Source: WHSW01 sp035296705 (GTDB lineage: Bacteria > Actinomycetota > Thermoleophilia > Solirubrobacterales > 70-9). Taken from it: a stretch of 64,000 nucleotides of DNA. The notes beneath the pieces were generated by a model. The model searched no databases and had not been told where the DNA came from. It saw nothing but the letters and a program-made list of their open reading frames with translations. This document shows positions 23,562 to 31,443 of the stretch, one piece after another. The number at the start of each line of letters is the position of its first letter. Within the stretch, counting starts at the first letter, position 1. Location of the stretch: assembly GCA_035296705.1 (NCBI GenBank), contig DATHAL010000053.1:1-64000 (forward strand). Reading direction: 5' to 3'. A program made the translations under genes and the position numbers.

Positions 23562-24788
23562 TTACCGAGCGGCGGCGAGGGCGTCGAGCGGCTTGTCCGG
23601 ATCACGAAGGTCGGCCTCGGGAACCTCCTGCCGCGAGCGGATCAGTGCCTGGATCGCGTCCGTCACGTCCCAGACGTTGACATTCATGCCCGCGACCACG
23701 CGGCCTGCCTTGAGCCAGAACGCGATGAACTCGCGCCCCCGCGGGTCGCCTCGAAACACGACTCGATCCCAATCGACGGCGTAGCCCGCGTACTCCATGC
23801 CGACGTCGTACTGATCGGAGAAGAAGTAGGGCAGCCGGTCATAACTCGCGGGCTTGTCCAGCATCGCGCGCGCCACGACCTCGGGCTGGTGAAGCGCGTT
23901 CGCCCAGTGCTCGACCCGTAGCCGGTGTCCGTAGAACGGATGATCGGCGTTCGCGACGTCGCCTGCCGCGAAGATGCCGGCGATGCTGCTCTCAAGGCGG
24001 TCGCTCACGACCACGCCGTTCTCCACACCGACCCCCGCCTGCTCGGCGAGCGCCGTTCGTGGCAGGACGCCGACCCCGATCACGACCAGATCGCAGTCGA
24101 TCCTGCGCCCGTCCGCAAGCTCCACGGCCTCCACGCGACCGGCCCCGGCGAACCGATCAACGTCAACCTCGGTGTGCAGGGCGACCCCGTGGTCGCGGTG
24201 CAGCTCGGCGTAAAAGCCTGCCGCTTCCGCTCCGAGCACATGCTCGAGGGGGCGTGCCGATCGCTCGATCATCGCGACCTCGAGCCCTTTCTGGCGAGCG
24301 GACGCGGCCACCTCGGCTCCGATCCAACCGCCTCCGATGACCGCCAGCCGGCCACCCGTGTCGAGCCGCGTGGCGAGCTCGTCGGCATCGCGGAGGTCTC
24401 GCAGGTAATGGACGCCATCGAGGTCCGAGCCGCGGATCTTCAAGCGGCGCGGTTCCGCCCCGGTGGCGAGCAGCAACCTGTCGAATGCGAGCCGCTCGCC
24501 GCCGCGCAGCTCCACCTCGTGCGCGCCTGGATCGATCGACTCGACCGTGGTGCCGAGTCGCAGGTCGACCCTCTGCTCGCGGTAAAAGGACTCGGGGTGG
24601 ACGCGCGCGTCGTCCCTCGGCGACTCCCCGCGCAGGTAGTCCTTCGAGAGCGGCGGTCGCTCGTACGGCAATTCCGGCTCGGCCCCGATCAGGACGATCT
24701 CGCCGTCGAAGCCCTCCGTGCGCAGCGCCTCAGCGGTCTTCGCCCCTGCGAGCCCGCCGCCGATGAGCACGTGTCGTCCGATCGCCAT
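23562..24788 (-). CDS. FAD-dependent ferredoxin/rubredoxin reductase-like oxidoreductase
   Basis: 408 residues from the ATG at 24788. FAD loop LIGGGLAGAKTAEAL (about 8-22), ERPPLSKDYLRG, NAD loop AVIGGGWIGAEVAASAR (about 148), and GIFAAGDVANAD are the hallmarks of BenD/ThcD-type NAD(P)H:ferredoxin reductases, with the C-terminal reductase domain (WDRVVFRGDPRGREFIAFWL). It would pass electrons from NADH to a ferredoxin for a P450 or oxygenase; no partner is adjacent. Overlaps the GTP cyclohydrolase stop by one base. Confidence 0.9.
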   Translation of the reverse strand: MAIGRHVLIGGGLAGAKTAEALRTEGFDGEIVLIGAEPELPYERPPLSKDYLRGESPRDDARVHPESFYREQRVDLRLGTTVESIDPGAHEVELRGGERLAFDRLLLATGAEPRRLKIRGSDLDGVHYLRDLRDADELATRLDTGGRLAVIGGGWIGAEVAASARQKGLEVAMIERSARPLEHVLGAEAAGFYAELHRDHGVALHTEVDVDRFAGAGRVEAVELADGRRIDCDLVVIGVGVLPRTALAEQAGVGVENGVVVSDRLESSIAGIFAAGDVANADHPFYGHRLRVEHWANALHQPEVVARAMLDKPASYDRLPYFFSDQYDVGMEYAGYAVDWDRVVFRGDPRGREFIAFWLKAGRVVAGMNVNVWDVTDAIQALIRSRQEVPEADLRDPDKPLDALAAAR

Positions 24789-25444
24789 CAGCACGGCCTC
24801 CCGGTCAGCGCGAGGAACTCCTGGCGGGTGCCCGGCTGATCGCGGACGGCGCCGTGCAGGGCCGATGTGATCGTCTTGGCGCCGTCCTTCTGGACACCCC
24901 GCAGCGACATGCACATGTGCTCCGCCTCGAGGACAACTCCGACGCCGGCTGGGCGGAGCTCGTCCTCGAGCCATCGTGCGATCTGGGTCGTCAGGCGCTC
25001 CTGGACCTGCACCGAGCGGGCGAAATAGTCGACGAGGCGGGCCAGTTTCGAGAGTCCGATGATGCGCTCGCCAGGCAGGTAGCCGACATGCGCGACGCCG
25101 ACGAACGGGAGCAAGTGGTGTTCGCACAGCGAGTGAAACGGGATTCCGCGGGCGACAACCAACTCGTCGTATCCGCCGTCGTTCGGGAAGGTCGTGGGAT
25201 TGAACGACGACGGAGATAGAAGCTCCGCGTAGACCTCGACCATCCGCCGCGGTGTCTCCCGGGTGCTCTCGGCGTCCACATCGAGCGCGAGCGCCCGGAG
25301 GAGCTCGCGTGCGGCGGCCTCGGCGCGGCGGCGATCTGGAACCGGGCGATCGGAGACCGTCAGAGGTGCTGCGTTTTGCAGGCGTCTCTCTTTCGGTCGC
25401 AGTTCGAGTACGTCGGGCATCGTCAAAGCGTCGCGTGTTCTCAT
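24788..25444 (-). CDS. folE: GTP cyclohydrolase I
   Basis: 218 residues: ETPRRMVEVYAELL, HSLCEHHLLPFVGVAHVGYLPG (zinc Cys and His), GLSKLARLVDYFARSVQVQERLTTQIA in sequence and HMCMSLRGVQKDGA (second zinc Cys). Converts GTP to dihydroneopterin triphosphate, first step to folate and tetrahydrobiopterin-type cofactors. No other folate gene adjoins it; its partner is a flavin reductase overlapping by one base. The pterin product could also serve the phenylalanine hydroxylase encoded at 49.8 kb. Start at 25444 or the ATG at 25420; neither has a clear ribosome site. Confidence 0.95.
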   Translation of the reverse strand: MRTRDALTMPDVLELRPKERRLQNAAPLTVSDRPVPDRRRAEAAARELLRALALDVDAESTRETPRRMVEVYAELLSPSSFNPTTFPNDGGYDELVVARGIPFHSLCEHHLLPFVGVAHVGYLPGERIIGLSKLARLVDYFARSVQVQERLTTQIARWLEDELRPAGVGVVLEAEHMCMSLRGVQKDGAKTITSALHGAVRDQPGTRQEFLALTGRPC

Positions 25445-25559
25445 GCCCGGTTTGCGAGCTGGGATCGCTCGTTCTTACCCGCCCGCATCAGGGACCGCGC
25501 GGTAAGAGCCCGCCCGCACCGGTCGCTAACTGCCGTGACCCCTCCCGAAAGGAGACCGA

Positions 25560-26090
25560 ATGAGCACCGTCGCCGCCACTCTGCGCCCGATTCCGTTCCC
25601 ATCGCTTGCGCGCCTCAGAACGGATCCCGTGGCACAGGCCTTCACTCTGCTGCGGATCGGCTTCGTCGTGCTTCCCATCCTGATGGGAATCGACAAGTTC
25701 GCCGAGGTGATGAACGACAACTGGCCCGCATATCTGGCCGGTGAGTACAACGACATCATTCCCGGCAGCGCCCAGGACGCGATGTACGCCGTCGGCGCGG
25801 TCGAGATCCTCGCCGGGATGATCGTTTTGATCACACCCAGGTTCGGTGGCCTGCTCGTCGCCGCCTGGCTCGCCGGAATCATCCTCAGCCTGCTGCTGGT
25901 CGGTGGGTACGGCGACATCGCCTTGCGCGACCTAGGGCTTCTGCTTGGCGCCCTGACGCTGTTTCGCCTGGCGGCCACACAGTCGCCGCTCGCCGGCGAC
26001 CACCGACGCGCCGACGCGCTTGATCGTCGCTCGACGACCGCGCGTGGTTCGTCGCGGGAGATGACGCGCGAGGGTCGCGTAGTCGCCTGA
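25560..26090 (+). CDS. DoxX-like integral membrane protein
   Basis: 176 residues with four predicted membrane helices (AFTLLRIGFVVLPILMGIDKF, AVGAVEILAGMIVLI, FGGLLVAAWLAGIILSLLLV, ALRDLGLLLGALTLFRLA) and a charged C-terminal tail. The LLRIGFVVLPILMGIDKF ... VGAVEILAGM arrangement resembles DoxX-type quinone-associated or conserved hypothetical membrane proteins. Good ribosome site GAAAGGAGACCG before the ATG. Divergent from folE. Function unknown. Confidence 0.75.
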   Translation: MSTVAATLRPIPFPSLARLRTDPVAQAFTLLRIGFVVLPILMGIDKFAEVMNDNWPAYLAGEYNDIIPGSAQDAMYAVGAVEILAGMIVLITPRFGGLLVAAWLAGIILSLLLVGGYGDIALRDLGLLLGALTLFRLAATQSPLAGDHRRADALDRRSTTARGSSREMTREGRVVA

Positions 26091-26349
26091 GGAAGGCTCG
26101 CTCTCGCGGGCCGCGGGCTGGCCTCGGTCGGATTTCGATCCGGCCGGGGCTAACCGCTTCTCAGGATCGAGCGCTGGCGCTGCGGGCAGCGGCAGCCCTT
26201 CCGCAACCGCCGTCCAACACCTAGACTTCCCCCGCGGCAGAGGCAGCGCCTCAGGGGGTTGTCGTGCTGAGGAGAACATCACGGACCCGATCAGTCGAGC
26301 GGCTTGATCTTGGGACGCGACCGGTGTCGCGACTCAGAGGAGAGAGATC
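26091..26349. other. intergenic region without a gene
   Basis: No convincing coding frame. It contains short imperfect GC-rich inverted repeats (for example around 26125-26155, TCGGATTTCGATCCGG) and should hold the promoter of the leader peptide and zinc-ribbon genes that follow. Confidence 0.5.
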
Positions 26350-26433
26350 ATGGACGTCAACTGGCTTCCGATGAAAGGAAGCACGAACTGCGGCACCGGC
26401 CGTCGGCTCCCGCCCGGAATGCGTGGTATCTGA
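26350..26433 (+). CDS. 27-residue leader peptide coupled to a zinc-ribbon gene
   Basis: The ATG at 26350 sits behind GAGGAGAGAG, one of the best ribosome sites in the window. The frame encodes 27 residues (begins MDVNWLPMKGSTNCGTG, ends GMRGI) and stops with TGA at 26431-26433, sharing its A with the ATG of the next gene. The downstream gene has no ribosome site of its own, so it likely depends on translation of this frame. Could be a regulatory leader or a genuine microprotein. Confidence 0.5.
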   Translation: MDVNWLPMKGSTNCGTGRRLPPGMRGI

Positions 26434-26642
26434 TGCCGCGCTACCTCCACTGCCGCGAGTGCGGGTTCACGCGGCTCAGTGCCCCTGCGTCGATCGCCGG
26501 AACCTGCCCGTCCTGTCGGCGCCGGGGCCGCCTCGCCTACATGGACGAGGTCCCCGATCTTCCGCGGCTGGCCGGCGAGCTGCTCAACCGCATGCGCGAC
26601 CCTCGTCTTCAGGCCGACGACCAAACCTCGCCGTCGACCTGA
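26433..26642 (+). CDS. small zinc-ribbon protein
   Basis: 69 residues from the ATG at 26433. CRECGFTRLSAPASIAGTCPSC in two knuckles (Cys 7/10 and 25/28) makes a zinc ribbon, followed by an acidic helix (YMDEVPDLPRLAGELLNRM). No family name recognised. Translationally coupled to a 27-residue leader. Convergent with the cupin gene. Confidence 0.65.
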   Translation: MPRYLHCRECGFTRLSAPASIAGTCPSCRRRGRLAYMDEVPDLPRLAGELLNRMRDPRLQADDQTSPST

Positions 26643-26655
26643 CGGCCCGCGCGCG

Positions 26656-27270
26656 CTAGCTCGAGCTACGGGAGCCTGCGCGCGAGAGCCGAGCGATGGA
26701 CGGAAGCAGAAGCCGCTGAAGCGCGGGCGGCGGCGACGTCACCACCGTCTCGTCGCGGAACCGCAGCGCGAACTCCGCCACCCAGGCGACGCCGCGGAAG
26801 CTGGTCGGCAGGTTGCGCTTGTTGTAGAGGCCCTCGCGCGCGGCACGAGCGCTCTCGGTCAGGAACTCCTCGAGCCGGCCGCCGGGGACGACACGGGTGC
26901 GCATGCGAGCGATCCGGCCACTCTCGTTCCTGAGCTCATGGCGGACGTTCCGCGCCACGAGGATCGGCCCGTCCGCGGGCACGAGGTCGCGCCATACGCC
27001 GTCGAGCTTCACCCGCGCGGCGCCCTCGAGCGCCTCCCAATGCTCCTCGAGCGACGGGTGGTAGTGCTCGGGCAGCTGGGCGCCGTCCTCGAGCCACGTG
27101 TACACCCAGAGCTCGGACCCATCCCGGCGAAAGCTGTAGGAGACGCGGTGGATCGGATCCTCGACGTCACCTCTCGGACTGCTCAGGATCGCCGCCTCGC
27201 TCCTCGTCTCATCGGCGCTCGTCGGTTCGGACAATTCGCTGCTCACCTTTCGCACCTCCTCGTCATGCAA
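26656..27270 (-). CDS. cupin domain protein
   Basis: 204 residues. Cupin motif 1 is seen in LPEHYHPSLEEHWEALEGAARV (two His, Glu) and motif 2 in GPILVARNVRHELRN (His). The C-terminal 60 residues (LTESARAAREGLYNKRNLP, FRGVAWVAEFALRFRDE) form the extra helical region of cupin_2 proteins of this length. Metal-binding, substrate unknown. Divergent from a TetR-type regulator, with an operator between them, so likely its target. Confidence 0.78.
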   Translation of the reverse strand: MHDEEVRKVSSELSEPTSADETRSEAAILSSPRGDVEDPIHRVSYSFRRDGSELWVYTWLEDGAQLPEHYHPSLEEHWEALEGAARVKLDGVWRDLVPADGPILVARNVRHELRNESGRIARMRTRVVPGGRLEEFLTESARAAREGLYNKRNLPTSFRGVAWVAEFALRFRDETVVTSPPPALQRLLLPSIARLSRAGSRSSS

Positions 27271-27293
27271 TGAGCGTCCACGATACCAGCTAA

Positions 27294-27309
27294 GTTACCT
27301 GCGGGTAAC
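27294..27309. promoter_or_regulatory. operator palindrome between the cupin gene and the TetR gene
   Basis: GTTACC-TGCG-GGTAAC is a perfect 6+4+6 inverted repeat ending on the base before the ATG of the TetR gene and 24 bases before the divergent cupin start. Location and symmetry fit a TetR-dimer site controlling both genes. Confidence 0.65.
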
Positions 27310-27897
27310 ATGGCATCGAGCACACAACGACAGCGACTGCCGGTGGCCGAGCGCCGGGCGCTGATCGTAGAGGCCGCAGGCCGGATCTTCGGCGAGCGCG
27401 GCTACAACGCGACTCGTCTCGACCAGATCGCGAGCGCCGCCGGCGTGACCAAGCCGATCGTCTATCGCCACTTCGGGTCGAAGCGGGAGCTCTACCTCGC
27501 GCTGCTCGCCCGGCACCGCGACGACCTCGGCGGATTCGTGGCGTCGATGCCCACCGGGGGGACGCCGGCGGACCGGCTGCGCGCGCTGCTCGATGTCTGG
27601 CTCGACTACGTCGAGGCCCGCTCCTACTCCTGGAAGATGCTGTTCCGGGACACCGGGGGCGGTGCGGAGATCGCCGCGCGGCGGCGAGAGGTCCACGCGC
27701 GGGCGCGCGCCGTGCTCGTCGAGGCGATCCGCTCGCTCGCGTCGACGCCGGTTCCGCGGCGCGAGCTCGAGCCGCTAGCGGAGTTGATGAGCATGGGAAT
27801 GGCGTCGCTCGTGCTGTGGTGGATCGAGGAGGGCGCCGTCTCGCGCAATGCCGTCCTCGATGCGCTCACGACCGCCTGGGTCAGGCTCCTGGCGTAG
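27310..27897 (+). CDS. TetR-family transcriptional regulator
   Basis: 195 residues. N-terminal helix-turn-helix AAGRIFGERGYNATRLDQIASAAGVTKPIVYRHFGSKRELYLALL (about 22-66, read in pieces) is canonical. The ligand domain is Arg-rich with a LLDVWLDYVEARSYSWKMLFRD helix. Probably represses itself and the divergent cupin gene through the palindrome touching its start codon; the transcript must be leaderless or nearly so. Confidence 0.92.
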   Translation: MASSTQRQRLPVAERRALIVEAAGRIFGERGYNATRLDQIASAAGVTKPIVYRHFGSKRELYLALLARHRDDLGGFVASMPTGGTPADRLRALLDVWLDYVEARSYSWKMLFRDTGGGAEIAARRREVHARARAVLVEAIRSLASTPVPRRELEPLAELMSMGMASLVLWWIEEGAVSRNAVLDALTTAWVRLLA

Positions 27898-27984
27898 GCG
27901 GCGGCTCTACCCGCGGAAACTACGGATGCGATCAGCCGCAAATTGCGGATGACACCCCGGGAGCTCCCACCATAGGTTGGTCGC

Positions 27985-28194
27985 ATGCCGCTCCTGAAAT
28001 GCGCACACTGCGGCGACGAGACCTTCACCGTCGCGGGCTGGGCCGACCTGGATCAGTGCGTGCGGTGTGGCCGGCCGCCGGCTGATGCGCCGGCAGGGCG
28101 CTTTGCCGCCGCTCAGGGCGACGACGGCCTGTTGGCTGCGGTCTCGGCGGATCGTGCCGGCCTCGCGGGCGCGCACGAGACCGCGGCAGACTAG
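27985..28194 (+). CDS. small zinc-ribbon protein
   Basis: 69 residues. CAHCGDE (Cys 6/9) and CVRCGRPP (Cys 25/28) with an Ala-rich C-terminal tail. The spacing is the same as in the 26433 protein, which suggests a related ribbon fold though the rest differs. Function unknown. Its end overlaps the convergent DUF3618 gene by 4 bases. Confidence 0.55.
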   Translation: MPLLKCAHCGDETFTVAGWADLDQCVRCGRPPADAPAGRFAAAQGDDGLLAAVSADRAGLAGAHETAAD

Positions 28195-28850
28195 CCCGCC
28201 CCGTCTCCGAAAAGGTCCCGCCGGAGCTCGTCGTCGCGCGCGATCGCTACCGCGCCGGCGATTCCCACGCCCGCTAGCGCGACGACCACGACTCGCCTCT
28301 TTGACCGCTTGGGCTTCGCGCGCCCGGTGAGGAGCGCTGCACGGGCTTCGGATAGGGACTCGCCTGCCTTGCGGAGGCGACGCTTGAAGACCCTGTCGTC
28401 AACCGCATCCACCTTGCGCTTGGAGGCTCGCACGTATGCCGCACGGAGATTCGCGGCGGCATCTCGCAGGTTCTCCTGCAGATATTCATTGCCCGCAAGC
28501 CGCTCCACGTAGGGCGCGGCTAGCGCCAGCCCGTCAGTCTTTGCCATGGCGTTCCGTCTCCCTCTCCGTGCGCGCCTCGGGATCCACGCCAGAAGGAGCG
28601 CACCGCCAAGCGCGGCCGCGACCGGCGCCGGGTTCGCCTGCGCCGTCTCTCTCGCCCGCTCGATCCTCTCCCGCGCGCCAGCCTTCGCTTGCTCCAGCCG
28701 CAGCTTCGCCTGCTTCTTTACGTCCGCCTTGTCGGCGAGCGCTCCCGCCGTCTCGGCGAATTCGGCACGTTGCTCCTCGATGCGGTTCTGGAGTTGCTCG
28801 ACATCCTTTTCTTGCGGCGTTCCGGGGCCGCTCGCGGCCGTCTCAGCCAT
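28191..28850 (-). CDS. DUF3618-type membrane-associated protein
   Basis: 219 residues. EQLQNRIEEQRAEFAETAGALADKADVK is the DUF3618 N-terminal helix; then a Lys/Arg/Glu-rich coiled helix (about 47-75), a hydrophobic APVAAALGGALLLAW (75-90), a second helical region, and a C-terminal VVVVALAGVGIAGAVAIA anchor. Such proteins occur with a holin-family membrane protein in actinomycetes, as here: the start overlaps that gene's stop (TGATG). Role in the envelope inferred, mechanism unknown. Confidence 0.8.
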   Translation of the reverse strand: MAETAASGPGTPQEKDVEQLQNRIEEQRAEFAETAGALADKADVKKQAKLRLEQAKAGARERIERARETAQANPAPVAAALGGALLLAWIPRRARRGRRNAMAKTDGLALAAPYVERLAGNEYLQENLRDAAANLRAAYVRASKRKVDAVDDRVFKRRLRKAGESLSEARAALLTGRAKPKRSKRRVVVVALAGVGIAGAVAIARDDELRRDLFGDGAG

Positions 28851-29287
28851 CAGCTCCTCGCCTCCTTAACGCTCCGCTTGGCGGCCTCGACGTCTTCCTT
28901 CGAGCTTTCGATTGCTCGCTCCGGCACCGGTGGTGTCGCCGTCTCGACGCGCCTCTTGCCGAGGAGCGCGAGGATCCCCGCGACCGCCCCGTAGACGACG
29001 GCGACGATCAGCCCCGCGAGCCATCCGGCCATTCCCTCGGCAAGCGCCAGGATGATCGCCGCGGTGAGCGCGCCGAAGGCGTAGAAGCCGAAGGCTCCCG
29101 CGCCGCCGAAGGCGCCCGCACCGATGCCGATCTGCTTGCCCTTCTGCTGAAGCTCCGCCTTCGCGAGCTCCACCTCCATCCGCGCGAGCTGGGTGCTCTG
29201 ATCCGACAGCTGCTTGACGAGCTCGTTCAGCGATCGTTCGTCGGACGTCGCCGCGCCGTTGGCCGGCGGTTCATGTCGCTCTGCCAT
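28850..29287 (-). CDS. phage-holin-like membrane protein (DUF1469 type)
   Basis: 145 residues from the ATG at 29287 with ribosome site GGAGAGGG. N-terminal amphipathic helix LNELVKQLSDQSTQLARMEVELAKAEL, two membrane helices (about 50-80 and 85-112, separated by EGMAGWL), charged tail. Typical of the Phage_holin_3_6 family that pairs with DUF3618 proteins in actinomycete chromosomes; these are cellular genes, not evidence of a prophage. Coupled to the DUF3618 gene. Confidence 0.82.
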   Translation of the reverse strand: MAERHEPPANGAATSDERSLNELVKQLSDQSTQLARMEVELAKAELQQKGKQIGIGAGAFGGAGAFGFYAFGALTAAIILALAEGMAGWLAGLIVAVVYGAVAGILALLGKRRVETATPPVPERAIESSKEDVEAAKRSVKEARS

Positions 29288-29366
29288 CTGCCCTCTCCTT
29301 TGGCCGCATGGACCTCTCACTCAACGTCTCCCCGGCGACGAGGTCGATAAACAGGATCCGCGCGCC

Positions 29367-29903
29367 ATGGGCGATGATCGTGCCGTGAGCGCAGCATCGG
29401 CACCAGACCGGATCGTCGGCCAGGCGGTGCGGCTCGATCCGCTCGAGCCCGCCGACGCGCACGAGCTCGCTCCGCTGCTCGACGACGCCCGGCTGCACGA
29501 TTTCATCGGCGGGAAGCCGCTCTCGGCGCCCGAGCTCGAGGCGCGCTACCGCCGCCTGGTGCAGGGCGCACCGGTCGGCAGCGACGCCACCTGGCTCAAC
29601 TGGACGATTCGCCGCAGCGCCGATGGCCGCCCCGTGGGAACGGCGCAGGCGACGGTCGTCGGTGACGAGGTCTCGCTCGCGTGGGTCGTCGCGTCACGAT
29701 GGCAGGGTCGCGGCTATGCCAGCGATGCGGCGCGGGCGCTCGTCGAATGGGCCGGCGGGCGCGGGCTGACGGCGAAGGCGAACGTCCACCCGCGGCACGC
29801 GGCCTCCGAGCGGGTCGCATCGCAGGCCGGCCTCAGCCCAACCGACGAGTGGGTCGCCGGGGAGCGCGTCTGGCGCCGGGCGGGGACGCCCGACGCCGGC
29901 TAG
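29367..29903 (+). CDS. GNAT-family N-acetyltransferase
   Basis: 178 residues from the ATG at 29367 (a GTG at 29385 is an alternative). VRLDPLEPADAHELAPLLDD, TWLNWTIRRSADGRPVGTAQATVV and the acetyl-CoA loop SRWQGRGYASDAARALVEW mark the RimJ/RimL-like subgroup; the C-terminal ERVASQAGLSPTDEWVAGERVW fits. Substrate unknown. Tail-to-tail overlap of 4 bases with the SRPBCC gene. Confidence 0.85.
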   Translation: MGDDRAVSAASAPDRIVGQAVRLDPLEPADAHELAPLLDDARLHDFIGGKPLSAPELEARYRRLVQGAPVGSDATWLNWTIRRSADGRPVGTAQATVVGDEVSLAWVVASRWQGRGYASDAARALVEWAGGRGLTAKANVHPRHAASERVASQAGLSPTDEWVAGERVWRRAGTPDAG

Positions 29904-30349
29904 CTCCGCCTGGCGATCTCGGCCAGCGCACGGTCCAGGCTGTCGAAGCACTTCGTCCAGCCGTCCTCGTGGGACCGCAGGTCCTCCTCATCCACCAGCC
30001 CGGTGTGAGTGAAGTGCACCGTCGTGCCGCCGTCGACCTCCTCGAAGTCGATCTCGATGAGCTGCTGGCCCTCCCGGTCGTCCCACTCCCACGTGTACGC
30101 GAGACGCCGCGGGCGATCGATCTCCGTGTACCGGCCGGCGCCGCCGTACTCCGCGTCCTTGTGTGGATCCCGCATGACCAGTCGCACCGTGCCACCGACG
30201 CGGAGGTCAACCTCGGCCTCGGTCGTCTCCCAGTCGTGCTCGGCATGAAACCAGCGCCGCAGCACCTCCTCGTTGGTCCAGGCATCGAACACCGCCTCCG
30301 GCGGCGCCTCGAAGATGCGTTCGATTCGAAGCTTCATGTCGGGGTTCAT
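29900..30349 (-). CDS. SRPBCC (AHSA1-like) domain protein
   Basis: 149 residues from the ATG at 30349. LRIERIFEAPPEAVFDAWTNEEVLRRWF, RLVMRDPHKDAEYGGAGRYTEID, and THTGLVDEEDLRSHEDGWTKCFDSLDRAL, read in sections, are characteristic of the activator-of-Hsp90 homologue 1-like START family, which binds hydrophobic ligands. In many actinomycetes it is encoded with an ArsR regulator; here an ArsR gene and a DUF899 gene lie upstream on the same strand, 45 bases away. Confidence 0.9.
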   Translation of the reverse strand: MNPDMKLRIERIFEAPPEAVFDAWTNEEVLRRWFHAEHDWETTEAEVDLRVGGTVRLVMRDPHKDAEYGGAGRYTEIDRPRRLAYTWEWDDREGQQLIEIDFEEVDGGTTVHFTHTGLVDEEDLRSHEDGWTKCFDSLDRALAEIARRS

Positions 30350-30393
30350 GTCCGCTGCCTTCCTCCACGTCGGAGGCGGAGCATTATCCAGGA

Positions 30394-31089
30394 TCACGCC
30401 GCGTCGCCATAAGCGTCGTGGTAGTTCCACCACCTGTAGGGGGCCGTCTGCGGGTAGCCCTCCGGCGAGTCCTCCCACTCCTCCTGGCGTCCGAGCGCGG
30501 TGATGTCGAGGTAGTTCCAGGTGTTGCCCATCTGCTCGTCCCCGCGGGCATCGATGAAGTACGTGCGGAAGATCCGGTCGCCGTCGCGGATGAAGGCGTT
30601 CGTGCCGTGCCAGTCATTGACGCCGAAGTCCGCGTCGAAGCCGTCGGTGATCGTGTACCACGGGATGTGGCCCCAGCCATGGCGCTCCTTGAGGCCCTGG
30701 ATCTCGGCCTGGGGGGCGCGCGAGGCGAACGCGAGCGTCGTGTCCCGCGCGTTCAGGTGGCTCGGATGGGCGACCTGGTCGGCGACGAAGGAGCAGCCCA
30801 CGCAGGCGCGCTCCGGGTAGGAGCCGCCCCCGGCGTAGCTGGTCACCTCGGGCCCATAGAAGGCGCGGTAGACGATCAGCTGCCGGCGGCGCTGGAAGAG
30901 GTCGCGCAGGCTCGCCGGGCCGTCCGGCCCCTCGAAGCGGTACTCCTTGTCGACCGCCATCCACGGCATCCGGCGGCGCTCCGCAGCGAGCGCATCGCGG
31001 GCGCGGGTCAGCTCTTTTTCCTTCACGAGGAGCTTCTCCCGCGCGGCGTCCCACTCCTCGGGCGACACGGTCTGTGGCGTATTCATCAC
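30394..31089 (-). CDS. DUF899 thioredoxin-like protein
   Basis: 231 residues. TRARDALAAERRRMPWMAVDKEYRFEGPDG, LIVYRAFYGPEV, ERACVGCSFVADQ (Cys pair CVGC, about 95-98), DTTLAFASRAP, and the C-terminal QTAPYRWWNYHDAYG are diagnostic of DUF899, a thioredoxin-fold family of unknown activity. The start overlaps the ArsR stop (ATGA), so it is coregulated with it. Confidence 0.9.
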   Translation of the reverse strand: MMNTPQTVSPEEWDAAREKLLVKEKELTRARDALAAERRRMPWMAVDKEYRFEGPDGPASLRDLFQRRRQLIVYRAFYGPEVTSYAGGGSYPERACVGCSFVADQVAHPSHLNARDTTLAFASRAPQAEIQGLKERHGWGHIPWYTITDGFDADFGVNDWHGTNAFIRDGDRIFRTYFIDARGDEQMGNTWNYLDITALGRQEEWEDSPEGYPQTAPYRWWNYHDAYGDAA

Positions 31090-31394
31090 TTGTTCTCCTT
31101 TAGGTAGTCGTCGACGACATCGAACAGGCGCTCCCAGAGAGCGCGCTGGCGGTCCATCCAGTCGGCCGCCTCGTTGAGCGCCGCCGGGTCGAGCGTGAGC
31201 CGATGCGTCCGGCCCTCGACCGCGCGGCTCACGACGCCCGTCTCCTCCAGCACCCTCAGGTGCTTGGAGATCGCCGGCTTGGACACTCCGAAGCCGCCGG
31301 TCGCCTCGCCCACCGTCGCCGGGCCCGAAGCGAGCCGCTCGACGATTCCGCGGCGGATGGGGTGCGAGAGTGCCTTGAATGGATCGTTAACCAT
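31086..31394 (-). CDS. ArsR-family transcriptional regulator
   Basis: 102 residues from the ATG at 31394. Winged helix: FKALSHPIRRGIVERL, VGEATGGFGVSKPAISKHLRVLEETGVVSRAVEGR (about 25-60). No metal-binding cysteines, so it belongs to the non-metal group usually found with SRPBCC proteins. Two CGTTAACC repeats lie over its start and should be its operator. First gene of the ArsR-DUF899-SRPBCC operon. Confidence 0.92.
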   Translation of the reverse strand: MVNDPFKALSHPIRRGIVERLASGPATVGEATGGFGVSKPAISKHLRVLEETGVVSRAVEGRTHRLTLDPAALNEAADWMDRQRALWERLFDVVDDYLKENK

Positions 31395-31404
31395 TGCGTT
31401 AACC
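31385..31404. promoter_or_regulatory. paired GTTAAC repeats over the ArsR start
   Basis: CGTTAACC occurs at 31385-31392 and 31397-31404, 12 bases apart; each contains the palindrome GTTAAC. The first overlaps the start codon at 31394-31392. One helical turn between centres fits side-by-side binding of ArsR dimers. Confidence 0.5.
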
Positions 31405-31443
31405 GTATCACCCTGCGCTACCGCAGGCCGCGCCGGGTAAGCC

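Noticed and set aside
28191..29287. Holin-family gene as evidence of a prophage
   Set aside because: DUF1469 holin-like and DUF3618 proteins are ordinary chromosomal pairs in actinomycetes; no phage structural or integrase genes are nearby.
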